Below, one piece after another: positions 1 through 9,856 of a stretch of DNA of 64,000 nucleotides. Numbering within the stretch: position 1 is the stretch's first letter; every line of letters begins with the position of its first letter. The DNA is from Bacillus solimangrovi (GTDB lineage Bacteria; Bacillota; Bacilli; Bacillales; Bacillaceae_N), in NCBI RefSeq assembly GCF_001742425.1, contig NZ_MJEH01000004.1:40662-104661 (forward strand), written 5' to 3'. A program made the position numbers and the translations under genes. The notes beneath the pieces are model-generated. The model searched no databases, was not told the DNA's origin, and was given only the letters and a program-made list of their open reading frames with translations.

Positions 1-92
1 ATTTCACAAAAGTATTATATTATTTCGAAATATCACTGTCTGAAAACATAATTCAAGAAAATGTACGATGTTGAAAAAGATTAAATAAATCA

Positions 93-122
93 TTGACATA
101 ATGATTCAATCTAGTGCATAAT
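93..122 (+). promoter_or_regulatory. SigmaA-type promoter of the proBA T-box operon
   Basis: TTGACA at 93-98 and CATAAT at 117-122, separated by 18 bases, with TG two bases before the -10 element as in extended -10 promoters. It lies just upstream of the T-box leader, so transcription should start near base 128. Confidence 0.6.
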
Positions 123-127
123 AATCA

Positions 128-374
128 ACAATATTAAAGTGTTGAAGAGGATTAGTAAACAATGATTATGGTGAAAGAGAGTGGAGCTCATTGGCTGAAA
201 AGTTCCATCATTCGTTAACTTGTTGAACCTGCCTCAGAGCTGTCGGTGAAAAGCTGACCGCTTACCAGCGTTAACGGTGTGAATGAGTGGGCACTTGAAC
301 TTGCCAACAAAAGGTGGTACCGCGGAGATAAAGTCTTTCCGTCCTTTTTTATAAGGATGTGGAAGGCTTTTTTT
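128..374 (+). promoter_or_regulatory. T-box riboswitch leader, probably proline-specific
   Basis: The conserved T-box sequence AAGGTGGTACCGCGG is at 311-325. It is followed directly by a GC-rich hairpin and T-run at 331-374 that serves as the terminator. Upstream are typical stem I elements (GAAGAGGA near 146 and the AGAGAG region near 176). A CCT triplet at 228-230 after GAA is the likely specifier codon and would read tRNA-Pro. Uncharged tRNA-Pro would stabilise the antiterminator and let transcription enter proB. T-box control of proBA is known in Bacillus. The specifier assignment is inferred from position and from the downstream genes. Confidence 0.9.
331..374 (+). terminator. T-box attenuator terminator
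   Basis: Long stem formed by GTCTTTCC-GTCCTT and AAGGAT-GTGGAAGGC, followed by seven T residues. It is mutually exclusive with the T-box antiterminator. Confidence 0.85.
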
Positions 375-435
375 ATTATAGATAATTGACTAAATAATCA
401 AATAGTTGTATAAAAATTCACAAAGGATGGTTGGA

Positions 436-1563
436 ATGACGAAGAAACGTATCGTCGTGAAGATAGGAAGTAGCTCGTTAACAAATGAGAAGGGAGGCTT
501 GGCTGAACAGAAGCTATCAGAACACGTTGACGCATTAGTTCGTTTGAAAGAAAGAGGTCATGAAGTGGTGCTTATATCTTCAGGGGCTGTAGCGGCAGGC
601 TTCACAGATCTTGGGTATCCGACACGACCGATTACAATTGTAGGGAAGCAAGCAGCAGCAGCTGTCGGACAGGGGCTATTAATGCAAGGCTATACAGAAA
701 AGTTCAAGACACATCAGATTGTAACTGCTCAAATGTTATTAACAAGGCAAAATTTTCATCAAAAGGAACAGTACTGCAACGCTTATAATGCATTAAATGA
801 ACTACTCAAACGAGGTGTACTACCAATCATCAACGAAAATGATTCGGTTGCAGTAGAGGAGTTAACGTTCGGGGATAATGATATGTTATCTGCTCTCGTT
901 GCGGGAATGATTCATGCTGATATGCTCATCATTTTAACTGATGTGAACGGGTTGTACGATAAAAATCCAAAAGTGTATTCAGATGCGAAAAAATATGCGT
1001 TTCTTCCATATATTGAAGAACAGTTATTCCAAGAAGCATCGGAAGAGTCTTCTTCAGGTCTTGGTACAGGGGGGATGCGTTCGAAGATTGAAGCGGCACA
1101 AACATCGCTATCACTAGGAATTAGTGCATTCATAGGTATGGGAGAAGGTACGGATAAATTAGTGGATATCCTTCAAGGTAAAGGCAATGGGACGTATATA
1201 GGAAACCCTGTTCGTGCCCATGTAAATAATACGAAGCAGTGGGTTGGACTACATTCGGAAGTGAAAGGAACGATAGTCGTTGATGAAGGAGCGAAGCTGG
1301 CACTTACACAGCGCCAAAAAAGCCTGCTTCCAGCTGGTGTTGTGGACGTAACAGGAGATTTCAGTGCTGGCGATGTTGTTGAGGTTATCGATCAAAAGGG
1401 CAAAGTGCTTGGCAAAGGGCAAGTGAACTATGAAAGTGAGGAGCTTCAGACGATTAAGGGGTTACCGAGTGATGAGGCAATTGAGAAAACAAATCGAAAA
1501 AGTAAAGTGGTTATTCATCGAAATCAATGGGTAGAAAATGGGAAGGAGAGTGTTATCAAATGA
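436..1563 (+). CDS. proB: Glutamate 5-kinase ProB
   Basis: Phosphorylates L-glutamate on its gamma-carboxyl, the first step of proline synthesis in the cytoplasm. The 375-residue protein has the amino acid kinase domain first (KIGSSSLT near residue 8, SSGAVAAG near 50, NENDSV near 135, FGDNDMLSA near 145) and a C-terminal PUA domain from about residue 280, which is the usual ProB architecture. I chose ATG 436 because AAAGGATGG lies five bases before it; ATGs at 406 and 427 are possible but poorly placed. The stop overlaps the proA start (ATGA), so the two are translationally coupled. The upstream T-box implies induction when proline runs short. Confidence 0.95.
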   Translation: MTKKRIVVKIGSSSLTNEKGGLAEQKLSEHVDALVRLKERGHEVVLISSGAVAAGFTDLGYPTRPITIVGKQAAAAVGQGLLMQGYTEKFKTHQIVTAQMLLTRQNFHQKEQYCNAYNALNELLKRGVLPIINENDSVAVEELTFGDNDMLSALVAGMIHADMLIILTDVNGLYDKNPKVYSDAKKYAFLPYIEEQLFQEASEESSSGLGTGGMRSKIEAAQTSLSLGISAFIGMGEGTDKLVDILQGKGNGTYIGNPVRAHVNNTKQWVGLHSEVKGTIVVDEGAKLALTQRQKSLLPAGVVDVTGDFSAGDVVEVIDQKGKVLGKGQVNYESEELQTIKGLPSDEAIEKTNRKSKVVIHRNQWVENGKESVIK

Positions 1564-2804
1564 GTGAATTAGTGAAAAAAGCTCAGTTATTGCAAGCTGT
1601 AAGTAGTGAAATGGCTGTAAAAACAACAGAGCAGAAGAATGAGGCATTACGTCTTATTGCGAAAGAGTTGTTGGCACAATCTACATTTATTATTGAAGAA
1701 AATGAAAAAGATATTTCAAAAGGTAGAGAGAACGGTCTTAATGAATCATTAATTGATCGACTTGCTTTGTCACAGCAGCGTATCTCTGAAATGGCAGATG
1801 CATTAAACCAATTAACAGAGCTGAATGACCCAATTGGTGATGTCATTGACGAATGGTCTCGTCCAAATGAATTACAAATAAATCAAGTACGAGTTCCCTT
1901 AGGTGTCATCGGGATGATTTATGAAGCTCGTCCAAATGTTACGGTTGATGCAACAAGTTTATGTCTTAAAACGGGAAATGCGGTGTTATTAAGAGGTAGT
2001 TCGTCAGCATCATATTCCAATCAAGCGCTTGTGCAAGTTATCCATGATGCGTTGAAGAAATCTTCACTTCCATATGAAGCAGTGCAATTGTTACATGATA
2101 CGAGTCGTGAAACAGCTTCTGAGATGTTCAAGCTAAATGAATATCTTGATGTTCTAATTCCACGTGGTGGTGCAGGCCTAATCCAAACTGTTGTAATAAA
2201 TGCGAGTGTACCTGTCCTTGAAACAGGTGTCGGTAACTGTCATATCTATTTAGATGAAACAGCTAAGAAAGATATGGGAATTTCAATAGCAGTAAACGCC
2301 AAGACTCAACGGCCTTCTGTTTGTAATGCCGCAGAGACGATTCTCGTTCATGAACAGTGGGCACAGGAGCACTTAGGAGATCTAATCGTTGCTCTACAAG
2401 AAAAGAATGTGCAGATACGAGCGTGTAAACGTGCCAACGAACTAGTTGACGGACTACATGAGGCAGTTGAAGCAGATTGGTCAACAGAATTTTTAGACTA
2501 CATTGTTGCTCTAAAAGTTGTGAGTAATGTCTCTGAAGCTATTACACATATTAACGAGTATGGAACGAAGCATTCAGAAGCAATTATTTCTGAAACAGAT
2601 GTGAACATTGCAGACTTCTTCCAACGTGTTGATGCAGCAGCACTTTATCATAATGCGTCTACACGTTTCACTGATGGGTTTGAATTTGGCTTCGGAGCTG
2701 AAATTGGCATTAGTACACAAAAGCTACATGCACGTGGACCGATGGGATTAACGGCTTTAACATCTGCAAAATACATTGTAAGAGGAACAGGACAAATCAA
2801 ATAA
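1560..2804 (+). CDS. proA: Gamma-glutamyl phosphate reductase ProA
   Basis: NADPH-dependent reduction of gamma-glutamyl phosphate to glutamate semialdehyde, the second step of proline synthesis. The 414-residue aldehyde-dehydrogenase-like protein shows [16 protein letters not shown] near residue 105 and the segment [13 protein letters not shown] near 245, which contains the catalytic cysteine; both are characteristic of ProA. Start ATG 1560 overlaps the proB stop and has GGAAGGAG upstream. Length and order are normal for a proBA operon. No terminator follows, so the downstream acetyltransferase is probably cotranscribed. Confidence 0.96.
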   Translation: MSELVKKAQLLQAVSSEMAVKTTEQKNEALRLIAKELLAQSTFIIEENEKDISKGRENGLNESLIDRLALSQQRISEMADALNQLTELNDPIGDVIDEWSRPNELQINQVRVPLGVIGMIYEARPNVTVDATSLCLKTGNAVLLRGSSSASYSNQALVQVIHDALKKSSLPYEAVQLLHDTSRETASEMFKLNEYLDVLIPRGGAGLIQTVVINASVPVLETGVGNCHIYLDETAKKDMGISIAVNAKTQRPSVCNAAETILVHEQWAQEHLGDLIVALQEKNVQIRACKRANELVDGLHEAVEADWSTEFLDYIVALKVVSNVSEAITHINEYGTKHSEAIISETDVNIADFFQRVDAAALYHNASTRFTDGFEFGFGAEIGISTQKLHARGPMGLTALTSAKYIVRGTGQIK

Positions 2805-2870
2805 AATGAATCTATTATATGAGCTCGTGACTTTGCATAAGTCAACGCTTAACGATAAAGGGTGGACGAG

Positions 2871-3380
2871 ATGATTTTATCCAAAGCTGTTGTAACAGAT
2901 ATTGAACCGATATTTCATATGATTGCTTCATATGCAAAAGATGGCATTCTTCTTCCACGTACAAAACTATCACTCTATGAAAATATGCAATGTATGACTG
3001 TTGCAAAAGAAGACGGAGAGGTCGTTGGATGTGGCAGCTTACACGTTCTCGGTCATGACCTTGCCGAAGTACGTTCACTCGTCGTTGCCCAAAACCAAAA
3101 GGGAAAGGGCACAGGACGAGCAATTGTGGAACAATTGATGGAAGAAGCCACCTCCCTTGGTGTTGAGCACGTATTCTCGATGACTTACGAAGTACTATTT
3201 TTCGAAAAATGTGGTTTTGAGCCTGTTGATAAGGAAAGTATGCCAGAGAAGATTTGGAAGGATTGCTTATCATGCCCGAAACTTCGTAACTGTGATGAAA
3301 ATGCAATGATTCGTAGAACAAATGCTTATATCGAACAGTCATCAAAGCGGTTTGTAAGCAGTTATTCATATAGAAGTTAA
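2871..3380 (+). CDS. ArgA-like GNAT N-acetyltransferase (short N-acetylglutamate synthase type)
   Basis: A 169-residue GNAT protein with acetyl-CoA loop QKGKGTGRA near residue 82 and segments VVGCGSLHVL, AEVRSLVV and FFEKCGF, which resemble stand-alone short N-acetylglutamate synthases such as the mycobacterial ArgA type. The likely reaction is acetyl transfer to an amino acid, perhaps glutamate for arginine synthesis. A C-terminal CxxCxxxxxC cluster follows (CLSCPKLRNC). Start ATG 2871 is eight bases after AAAGGG; a GTG at 2862 is too close to that site. It lies 66 bases after proA with no terminator between, so it probably belongs to the proline operon. Substrate identity is inferred. Confidence 0.75.
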   Translation: MILSKAVVTDIEPIFHMIASYAKDGILLPRTKLSLYENMQCMTVAKEDGEVVGCGSLHVLGHDLAEVRSLVVAQNQKGKGTGRAIVEQLMEEATSLGVEHVFSMTYEVLFFEKCGFEPVDKESMPEKIWKDCLSCPKLRNCDENAMIRRTNAYIEQSSKRFVSSYSYRS

Positions 3381-3402
3381 GTTTTGTTGGCAGTACATTG
3401 TT

Positions 3403-3441
3403 AATGTCGTCGTTTCATAATAATGAACGACGACATTTTTT
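3403..3441 (+). terminator. Terminator of the proBA-acetyltransferase operon
   Basis: AATGTCGTCGTT and its complement AACGACGACATT enclose a short loop, followed by a T-run. Confidence 0.85.
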
Positions 3442-3574
3442 AATGGTGATAACGTTTATACGATGCAGTCATTTCTATCAGTATATATTAATGAAATCAG
3501 CTTTTTTTTCTATATGTATCTTATATTAGGGGATACAACTGAATCTAGATTGAAGAGTAATAAGGGAGGTGATT

Positions 3575-4117
3575 GTGATAAATTGCAAGAAAATGAAGTT
3601 TGAAATAGCAGTAGTAGTTTCAATTTTATTAACTGTTACATTAGTATCTGTCATTTATTACTACGATACAGTAATTGAGCAAATGGATAAAGATGAGTAC
3701 ATAAAAGATAATGAAATGTTTACTGTTTATGTTCGTAATCAAATAAATATAAAACAATCTCTAGAGAGTGCAATGAACTCACAAGAAGATCGATTCCAAC
3801 ATATATCATCTGCACAGGATTATAATTATACTAATTTGAAATTATCAAAGCTTATGGAAATTCCAGCACAAACTAGTTCGTTCCATCTATTGTTAAATGT
3901 GCACTTAGTGAAGTTACAAGACAAAATAAAAAATGGAGAATTCTCAGAAACAGATCGACTTGAGATTAATGACCTTTTAGCTTTTTTTGAAGAATATCTT
4001 CATTCAATAGATTTGCCTTCTGAGGATGATAGGCATGAAATTGGTGACACTCTCAAAAAGGTGGAAGAAGATGTGTTAGTCCCTTTCTTAATTAGTGAAA
4101 AAAATCCACTGTATTAG
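3575..4117 (+). CDS. Membrane-anchored protein of unknown function
   Basis: A 180-residue protein I do not recognise. One hydrophobic segment near residues 8-28 suggests a signal anchor. The remainder is acidic, mostly helical and probably extracellular, without cysteines after the anchor. GTG 3575 is five bases after a perfect GGAGG; ATG 3593 would be too far away. It stands alone between a terminator upstream and a convergent hairpin downstream. Confidence 0.65.
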   Translation: MINCKKMKFEIAVVVSILLTVTLVSVIYYYDTVIEQMDKDEYIKDNEMFTVYVRNQINIKQSLESAMNSQEDRFQHISSAQDYNYTNLKLSKLMEIPAQTSSFHLLLNVHLVKLQDKIKNGEFSETDRLEINDLLAFFEEYLHSIDLPSEDDRHEIGDTLKKVEEDVLVPFLISEKNPLY

Positions 4118-4161
4118 GAAGAAAGTGGTGGTGAATTTAACAGTAAGATTTCTAAACAACT

Positions 4162-4190
4162 AAGCTACATGAAACGCTCCATGTAGCTTG
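4162..4190. terminator. Hairpin between convergent genes
   Basis: Perfect inverted repeat AAGCTACATG / CATGTAGCTT between two genes that end facing each other. Flanking T-runs are weak, so termination strength is uncertain. Confidence 0.55.
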
Positions 4191-4192
4191 TC

Positions 4193-5332
4193 TTAACTCT
4201 TCCGTAGCTCATCAAGTGAATAATATGTTCCTCGCCAAATGATGCCTCCTTGTTTCTTTGTTAGATACGCTGCTCGAACGATTGTGAAGAGAAAGATACA
4301 ACCTGTAATTGGTAATGCGATGAAATGAATTGGCGTTGCACCTGCCATCTTTTTCGTTGTAAGTGTGTATAAGATGAACATACATACGAGAGAAAGTATA
4401 CTCAACAATCTAATCGATGCCTGGTTAGAGAAGATAGTTAAAAAAGGAGTGAAATGTGTCAGAGTAATCCCTATAATTGCTACGCCTACCATCCAATAGT
4501 GATAAAATAACCCTGCCATCGTGTTTTTCTCTAACCCTCTAATTGCTTCTGTTAACGAAGGGTACCATCTCACTTCAATTAAGTTCATTCCAGTTAAAAG
4601 ACGTTGTTTTCCTCCTGAACGCTTCACTTGAAGCCCCATTTGTAGGTCATCGTCAGGGCGCATTGCAATGGCTTCATGTGTTCCTAGCTTTTCATATGCT
4701 TGACGAGTAATTAAGTTAAACGCACCAATCCCCATTCCCATTTGTGACCTGTCATCATTTGCTTTCCACGGTCTCTTAAAATAACCGAAACCGAATAGAA
4801 AGAAGTAAATAAATGCTTTCAACCAAAATGTGTCACCGATGAGTTTTGGAGCAATAGTAATATGGTCAACAGCTGTTTTTTGTAAATAAGTAATTGCTTT
4901 CGCGAATGCCCCTTGCTTATAGATGACATCTGCATCTGTGAAGAGAAAGACGTCTCCACTTGCCTTTTTATACCCTTGAAAGAGCGCATAGTTTTTGCCT
5001 AACCAGTTGTTCGGAAGAGAACGAATATGGAGAGGTTTTACACGCTTGTCAGATGTAGCAATTCGATCAATGATCTCACCAGTTTTGTCTGTTGAGCGAT
5101 CATTGACAACGATCCATTCCACATGCTCATATTGTTGCAATAGCTGGGAACGAATACTCTTTTCAATCGAGTCTTGCTCATTTCGTGCAGCGATAATGAC
5201 GGATAATAATGTTGTTTCATTTGAAGGTTGGACGGTTTCAAGTGCCTCTATCTTTCGAAAGCCAATCGCTGCATCGAATAATACAATGATCCAAAAAAGA
5301 CTGATAGCTCCTAGTAATAGTGTAAGTAACAA
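4193..5332 (-). CDS. Membrane glycosyltransferase family 2
   Basis: Family GT2 protein with an N-terminal membrane helix, then a GT-A catalytic domain: SVIIAARNEQDSI, VVNDRSTDKT, the DxD-type metal site FTDADV, RPDDD and a KN-M-AG segment. Three or four membrane helices follow near the C-terminus. This arrangement resembles the CrtQ/HpnB group, which transfers sugars to carotenoid or other lipid acceptors; the acceptor cannot be read here. I favour the TTG at 5332, about ten bases after TTTGGAGG; an upstream TTG at 5374 has no ribosome binding site. Predicted length 379 residues. No carotenoid or hopanoid genes are nearby. Confidence 0.75.
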   Translation of the reverse strand: MLLTLLLGAISLFWIIVLFDAAIGFRKIEALETVQPSNETTLLSVIIAARNEQDSIEKSIRSQLLQQYEHVEWIVVNDRSTDKTGEIIDRIATSDKRVKPLHIRSLPNNWLGKNYALFQGYKKASGDVFLFTDADVIYKQGAFAKAITYLQKTAVDHITIAPKLIGDTFWLKAFIYFFLFGFGYFKRPWKANDDRSQMGMGIGAFNLITRQAYEKLGTHEAIAMRPDDDLQMGLQVKRSGGKQRLLTGMNLIEVRWYPSLTEAIRGLEKNTMAGLFYHYWMVGVAIIGITLTHFTPFLTIFSNQASIRLLSILSLVCMFILYTLTTKKMAGATPIHFIALPITGCIFLFTIVRAAYLTKKQGGIIWRGTYYSLDELRKS

Positions 5333-5509
5333 TTGTACGTATCCTCCAAAGTGCGTAGTGAATGTTCTTTTCAAACGATCAAAAATTTATCTTGATCTGC
5401 CTCTAACATCTTCAGTGTACCGAATAAGATTGGAAAAGGGAAAAGAAAAGCAATTAAAAAAACATAAAAACCACTGAACACATTAATGGTAGTGTGCAGT
5501 GGTAGACAA

Positions 5510-6241
5510 TTACCCGAAGTAATTAATAATTGCAATCATAAATAATAAACCGAGAATGAAAGCATATGTGGCATAACGTTCGTTCCCATCACCATGACTC
5601 TCTGGGATTAGTTCTTTATAAATAATGAACAGCATCGCACCTGCAGCAAATGAGAGTCCATATGGTATGAGCCAATCAATATATGCTGTTAAGAAGAAGC
5701 CTACTAGTCCAGCAACGATTTCTACTGCACCAGTTAGTGTAGCAATAATAAGTGCCCAATACTTGTTAATACGCTGATTTGCTAAGAATAAGGCGACGAG
5801 AAAACCTTCAGGTGCATTTTGAAATCCAATCGCAATTGCGACGAGATTACCCGTTTCGGATGCTGTTGATGCATAGCTAACACCTACAGAAAGACCTTCA
5901 GGGATATTATGAAGAGTCAAGGCTACGATGACGAGCAAAGCCTTTTCTTCAATATGAACATTTTTGTTTGTTTGTTCAATATCAATATGTGGGATATTTT
6001 TCTCAAGTGTCGTTAAAGTAGCAACACCGAGAATAAGTCCGATAGCCATTTGATAGAAATGCCCGTTTAAGAGAGCTTCAGGTATTAAGCTCATCAGTGC
6101 AGCAGACATCATAATACCAGCTGTGAAGGCTAAGAGCATGTCCCGCCAGCGGTGTGTAACATGCTGCAAGAATAGAATTGGTATAGCGCCAAGTCCTGTT
6201 GATAAGGCAGAAAGTACGCTGCCTATTAATACACTTGTCAT
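5510..6241 (-). CDS. ZIP family metal transporter
   Basis: A 243-residue integral membrane protein with eight or so helices. The ZIP signature is clear: HNIPEGLSVGV near residue 112 and FQNAPEGFLVAL near 143, whose His, Asn and Glu residues bind the metal in helices 4 and 5. A histidine-containing loop (IPHIDIEQ) precedes helix 4. It most likely imports zinc or another divalent metal, as ZupT does. Start ATG 6241 follows TGAGGAG; an in-frame ATG 21 bases upstream overlaps that site. No operon partner is apparent, and no Zur or MntR box was identified. Confidence 0.85.
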   Translation of the reverse strand: MTSVLIGSVLSALSTGLGAIPILFLQHVTHRWRDMLLAFTAGIMMSAALMSLIPEALLNGHFYQMAIGLILGVATLTTLEKNIPHIDIEQTNKNVHIEEKALLVIVALTLHNIPEGLSVGVSYASTASETGNLVAIAIGFQNAPEGFLVALFLANQRINKYWALIIATLTGAVEIVAGLVGFFLTAYIDWLIPYGLSFAAGAMLFIIYKELIPESHGDGNERYATYAFILGLLFMIAIINYFG

Positions 6242-6390
6242 AATCAAACTCCTCAAATTCAATGAAAAATACGAATCATTAATGATATATATCTTATCAT
6301 TCCAATAATTATCACTCTACACTCTAAAATAATAGGTAGAGTAAAATGAATCAAGTTATTTGCGTAAAATCCTTTTCTTATAGATAGGAT

Positions 6391-6429
6391 AAAAAAAGAC
6401 ACATATCGGAACGAATCCTTTTATGTGCC
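6391..6429 (-). terminator. Terminator of the chemoreceptor gene
   Basis: On the minus strand GGCACAT and ATGTGTC pair and are followed by seven T residues, just downstream of the stop at 6441. Confidence 0.8.
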
Positions 6430-6440
6430 ATCTTCAATAG

Positions 6441-8069
6441 TTAAGTTGTCTGATGAAACCGCCTTACGATTTTTTGCAAATTAGCGGCATCTTCTGAAAG
6501 TATGGTAGATTCTTTCGCTAAGTTGTGAATGCCGGTAATGTGAGTACTTAACTTACTCGTTGTTTCATTTACCATAGCTGTGAAATCATTTGCAATGTCA
6601 TTGATTTGATTAATGATCGTAAATAAATGTTGGCCATCTTCATTAACAGATTGTGTCGAGATCCGATTACGAGATACGAGTTCTTTCGTTTCAATACCAG
6701 ATGATTTTAATTCGGTAATGGCATCACCAGCTTGAGAAACTTTTTTTACACCATGAGTAATCGTTTGTACATTTTCTTCAACTTGTTTAACAGCTTCATC
6801 CAAGTCTTTTCTCGTTTGAGAGAGAGAAGAGAGAATGTCGCTAGCAAATTCATTTGTTCCTTCAGCGAGTTTGCGAACTTCTTGGGCTACAACAGCAAAC
6901 CCTTTGCCAGCATCACCTGCTCGAGCTGCTTCGATTGAGGCATTGAGGGCAAGTAAGTTCGTTTGCTCTGCAATGTTTGTTATCGATGAGACCTTTTCCA
7001 TCACACTGTCCGCTTCTGAAGAGACTTGTCTGATTTTTTCTGCTGTTTTTGAAACGGTATGTTGAATAGTTTGCATTTGTTTTTGGGTTTGTAGAACAGC
7101 AAGTTCTCCCTTTTCAGCAGTAGCAAGAGAATCATCAGCACCTCTTTCAGCAAATTCTACTTCATCTTGCATCGTTTTAATTCGATTCATCATCTCTTGT
7201 ACCATTTTGTGAGCTCTTTTTACTTCTGTTTGTTGTTGTAACGAGCCGTGTTCAAATGAATCCATCGTAGCTGAAATTTCTTCAAATGCTTCCGATAGAC
7301 GTTGTGCTTCTTCCCTTTGATCGTTACTAATATGATCGACAGAATCTGCCGCTTTATCAAGCTCTTGCATAATGTTTCGAAAACCTAGAATCATTTTGTT
7401 TATTTCATAACCAATTTGATGAAACTGATTACGAGCACCGATTGTTTTTACATTTTTACTTAGATCACCTGAAGAGACAGCTCGAGTGATTGAATACCAA
7501 TGACGGAGTCGGTTTGTAATTACAAGGTAAAAGGTAATTGCTAATAGAATACTTGTAAGAAAGGATGCGCTTGTCATAGCGACTGTTTGTCTAAGACTAA
7601 GGCCTGCAAGGAGTGAAACGATTGCTGCTGTAACGGTAGGAACTATCGCCATGGCACTGAATATGATCCCAATGAACGGATTATGAATGATACGGCCTAA
7701 TCTTAAGTTAAAACGTGTATCAAAATGATCAATTAAGATTGGACATGAAGCATCGATAAGGACTTCTCCAGTATTACGATGATAAATTTGGAGTAGAGGA
7801 GTTTCTGTATTAGCCGCATTTTGGCTGACATCATCTTCAAAAGGGATTTGCTCACGGAGTCGATTCGTACTTAATACAACATAGCTGTCAGAAGTTGTGA
7901 TAGCTATGAATTCATCATTTTCTAAATGTCCATCAATAACTGCGTGTAGTCGAGTTATTTGTTCATCTAACGTTTTATTCGGATCCCAAACTCGCTTTAG
8001 TTCTTCAGCTGTTCTTTGAACTTTTTGAAGTGCGCTTTTTGCGGATTTAGTTTTTAGTAATCTGCTCAT
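6441..8069 (-). CDS. Methyl-accepting chemotaxis protein with cytoplasmic N-terminal domain
   Basis: A 542-residue chemoreceptor. Residues 1-130 contain no membrane segment and look like a small sensor domain ([14 protein letters not shown]). Two adjacent hydrophobic segments follow near 135-158 and 165-188. A HAMP-like region and a long coiled coil come next, with the signalling tip [18 protein letters not shown] near 345 and [13 protein letters not shown] after it. This gives an Aer-like topology, sensor inside the cell, rather than the usual periplasmic-type loop. ATG 8069 lies eight bases after AAGGAG. It stands alone with its own terminator. The ligand is unknown. Confidence 0.88.
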   Translation of the reverse strand: MSRLLKTKSAKSALQKVQRTAEELKRVWDPNKTLDEQITRLHAVIDGHLENDEFIAITTSDSYVVLSTNRLREQIPFEDDVSQNAANTETPLLQIYHRNTGEVLIDASCPILIDHFDTRFNLRLGRIIHNPFIGIIFSAMAIVPTVTAAIVSLLAGLSLRQTVAMTSASFLTSILLAITFYLVITNRLRHWYSITRAVSSGDLSKNVKTIGARNQFHQIGYEINKMILGFRNIMQELDKAADSVDHISNDQREEAQRLSEAFEEISATMDSFEHGSLQQQTEVKRAHKMVQEMMNRIKTMQDEVEFAERGADDSLATAEKGELAVLQTQKQMQTIQHTVSKTAEKIRQVSSEADSVMEKVSSITNIAEQTNLLALNASIEAARAGDAGKGFAVVAQEVRKLAEGTNEFASDILSSLSQTRKDLDEAVKQVEENVQTITHGVKKVSQAGDAITELKSSGIETKELVSRNRISTQSVNEDGQHLFTIINQINDIANDFTAMVNETTSKLSTHITGIHNLAKESTILSEDAANLQKIVRRFHQTT

Positions 8070-8397
8070 CTCGTTCACTCCTTATTTCTTCATTAAATGT
8101 AAGTATGTATGGGGTTATAGACGTTTTAATTACATTACATGTATTGCAATAGGGCATTATAGGACAAAATTTTAGAGTCATAACATAGAAGAGGAGAATG
8201 AGAGTACATGATTAGACAAATTAAGGAGTACAAATAAGTGAAACGATTACAAAAATCTCTAAATTTTGCATATATGAACATTGTATTCGTTAAGTAAGTG
8301 TAATTACCCTTCAAATATTACAAAAATTAGAACAATCTCTTAAGACATTTTTAATATTCAACCACGAATGAATAGTAGATGGAAAGTAGGTGATAGA
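8070..8397. other. Intergenic region between divergent genes
   Basis: AT-rich spacer that must hold promoters for the chemoreceptor (minus) and the small membrane protein (plus). I see no reliable ORF or strong hairpin. Confidence 0.5.
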
Positions 8398-8811
8398 GTG
8401 GAAGAAGTCATTAAGCTACTTGCAAATGTTGTTAACAATTTACATGATTTATTTGTTATGTTAACGAAACGGTTTGGATTAGCACTAACAGATAAAGAGC
8501 TACACTTTTGGCTAATGGGGATACTTGGTATTGGAATCTTTTTTGTTGTGCATCTGTTGTTTAAAAGGATGTCTCGTTGGAGTATTACATCTATATCCTT
8601 TATTTACACGTTTACGGTAATGGTTGTGATCGTTTTCGCAATCGAAATTCAGCAGAAGATAACGAACAGAGGAAATATGGAATTTGAAGATGCTATTGCT
8701 GGTTTGTGGGGATTCATCGTCCTATTTTTAATTTATGTTGCTGTTACGTTAACTAACTATTTGTTTAAACGAATGAAACAGAAAAACCATGAAGATAAAT
8801 ATAAGCTATAA
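8398..8811 (+). CDS. Small integral membrane protein of unknown function
   Basis: A 137-residue protein with three predicted membrane segments: around residues 38-55 (FWLMGILGIGIFFVV), 63-82 and 102-122. The ends are basic (KRMKQKNH). I do not recognise the family. GTG 8398 is preceded by AGGTGA; ATG 8368 has no ribosome binding site. The lipoprotein downstream starts about 100 bases later on the same strand without an obvious terminator, so they may be cotranscribed. Confidence 0.7.
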   Translation: MEEVIKLLANVVNNLHDLFVMLTKRFGLALTDKELHFWLMGILGIGIFFVVHLLFKRMSRWSITSISFIYTFTVMVVIVFAIEIQQKITNRGNMEFEDAIAGLWGFIVLFLIYVAVTLTNYLFKRMKQKNHEDKYKL

Positions 8812-8913
8812 CCCACACATGAAAATTTAGAAGAAAAAACTTTGATTAAATTCACTTTATATGTAACCTTTTCCAACTTCATCCGTCTTATCGTTAAGAA
8901 AGGGTGGATGACT

Positions 8914-9792
8914 ATGAAGAAGTTAATGTTGAGTGTAATGGCAATCTGGCTAGTTGCTTGTAGTTCAAATGGTGTAGAAGAAACAACGGAATCGGCACCA
9001 GTTGAAGCAGAATCGGAATTTAGTGGCGAAAGTTTAAAAAATATGTCTTTAGAAAATGAAGCTAATATTAGCATTGAACAAGACAAAGTTTCTGAACGAA
9101 TGGTCGCGTATGAAAGTTATGTAGAAGTGTCAGTGAAAGATGTTGAAGACGTGATGGAATCAGTTGAAGAAACAGTGAAGGAATCTGGTGGGTATATTGT
9201 AGAGTCAACTATTTCAACTGATGGCAATTATAAGCGAGGTCATTTGTCTGTTCGAGTGCCAAGTCAAGGATTTGAAAACTTTCTCACGTACGTTGAATCA
9301 GTGAGTGAACAAGTTGATGAACGAAATGTTCGTGGGGAAGATGTAACAGAGGAATATGTTGACCTTCAATCTCGTTTGAAGGCAAAGCGTGCAGTGGAGG
9401 AACGGTTACTTTCATTCATGAATGAAGCGGAAAAAACAGAAGATTTATTAAAGATTTCAGATGATCTCGCTCGTGTACAGGAAGAGATTGAGAGAGTCGA
9501 GGGGCGAGTCAAATACTTAAAGAACAATACTGACTATGCATTAGTGAATATTACGTTGCGAGATATTAAGATTGCAATACCTGATGTTATGAATACAGAC
9601 GATTTACAAACAGGGGAGAAGATCAAACAGGCCTTCATGTCATCACTTAATGGAATCACTGCCTTTTTCTCTTCGATTGTAGTCTTTCTAATAGGATTTT
9701 CTCCTATTATTTTGCTAGTTGCTGCGATTGGAAGTGTAGTATTCATCATTTTAAAAAAACGAAAAGGAAGAGGAAAACGCACATCCGAGTGA
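8914..9792 (+). CDS. DUF4349-type lipoprotein
   Basis: A 292-residue secreted lipoprotein. The signal peptide ends in the lipobox LVAC. An acidic linker follows, then a domain matching my recollection of DUF4349 (YVEVSVKDVEDV, GGYIVES, RVPS, VTEEYVDLQSRL and a coiled coil). One C-terminal membrane helix near residues 248-270 and a basic tail follow. The protein is thus tethered at both ends outside the cell. Function of the family is unknown. ATG 8914 is six bases after GGGTGG. Its terminator overlaps the stop codon. Confidence 0.8.
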   Translation: MKKLMLSVMAIWLVACSSNGVEETTESAPVEAESEFSGESLKNMSLENEANISIEQDKVSERMVAYESYVEVSVKDVEDVMESVEETVKESGGYIVESTISTDGNYKRGHLSVRVPSQGFENFLTYVESVSEQVDERNVRGEDVTEEYVDLQSRLKAKRAVEERLLSFMNEAEKTEDLLKISDDLARVQEEIERVEGRVKYLKNNTDYALVNITLRDIKIAIPDVMNTDDLQTGEKIKQAFMSSLNGITAFFSSIVVFLIGFSPIILLVAAIGSVVFIILKKRKGRGKRTSE

Positions 9793-9804
9793 GGATGTGC
9801 GTTT
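9775..9804 (+). terminator. Terminator overlapping the lipoprotein stop
   Basis: AAACGCACATCC pairs with GGATGTGCGTTT; the stop codon lies inside the hairpin. Confidence 0.75.
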
Positions 9805-9856
9805 CATATATCAAACTTAAAATAGTAGGTATGGTTCGCATATTTTAGTTAGTTTC

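Noticed and set aside
2842..3369. Minus-strand open frame of 175 codons opposite the acetyltransferase
   Set aside because: It fully overlaps a well-supported GNAT gene, has unlikely composition and no ribosome binding site.
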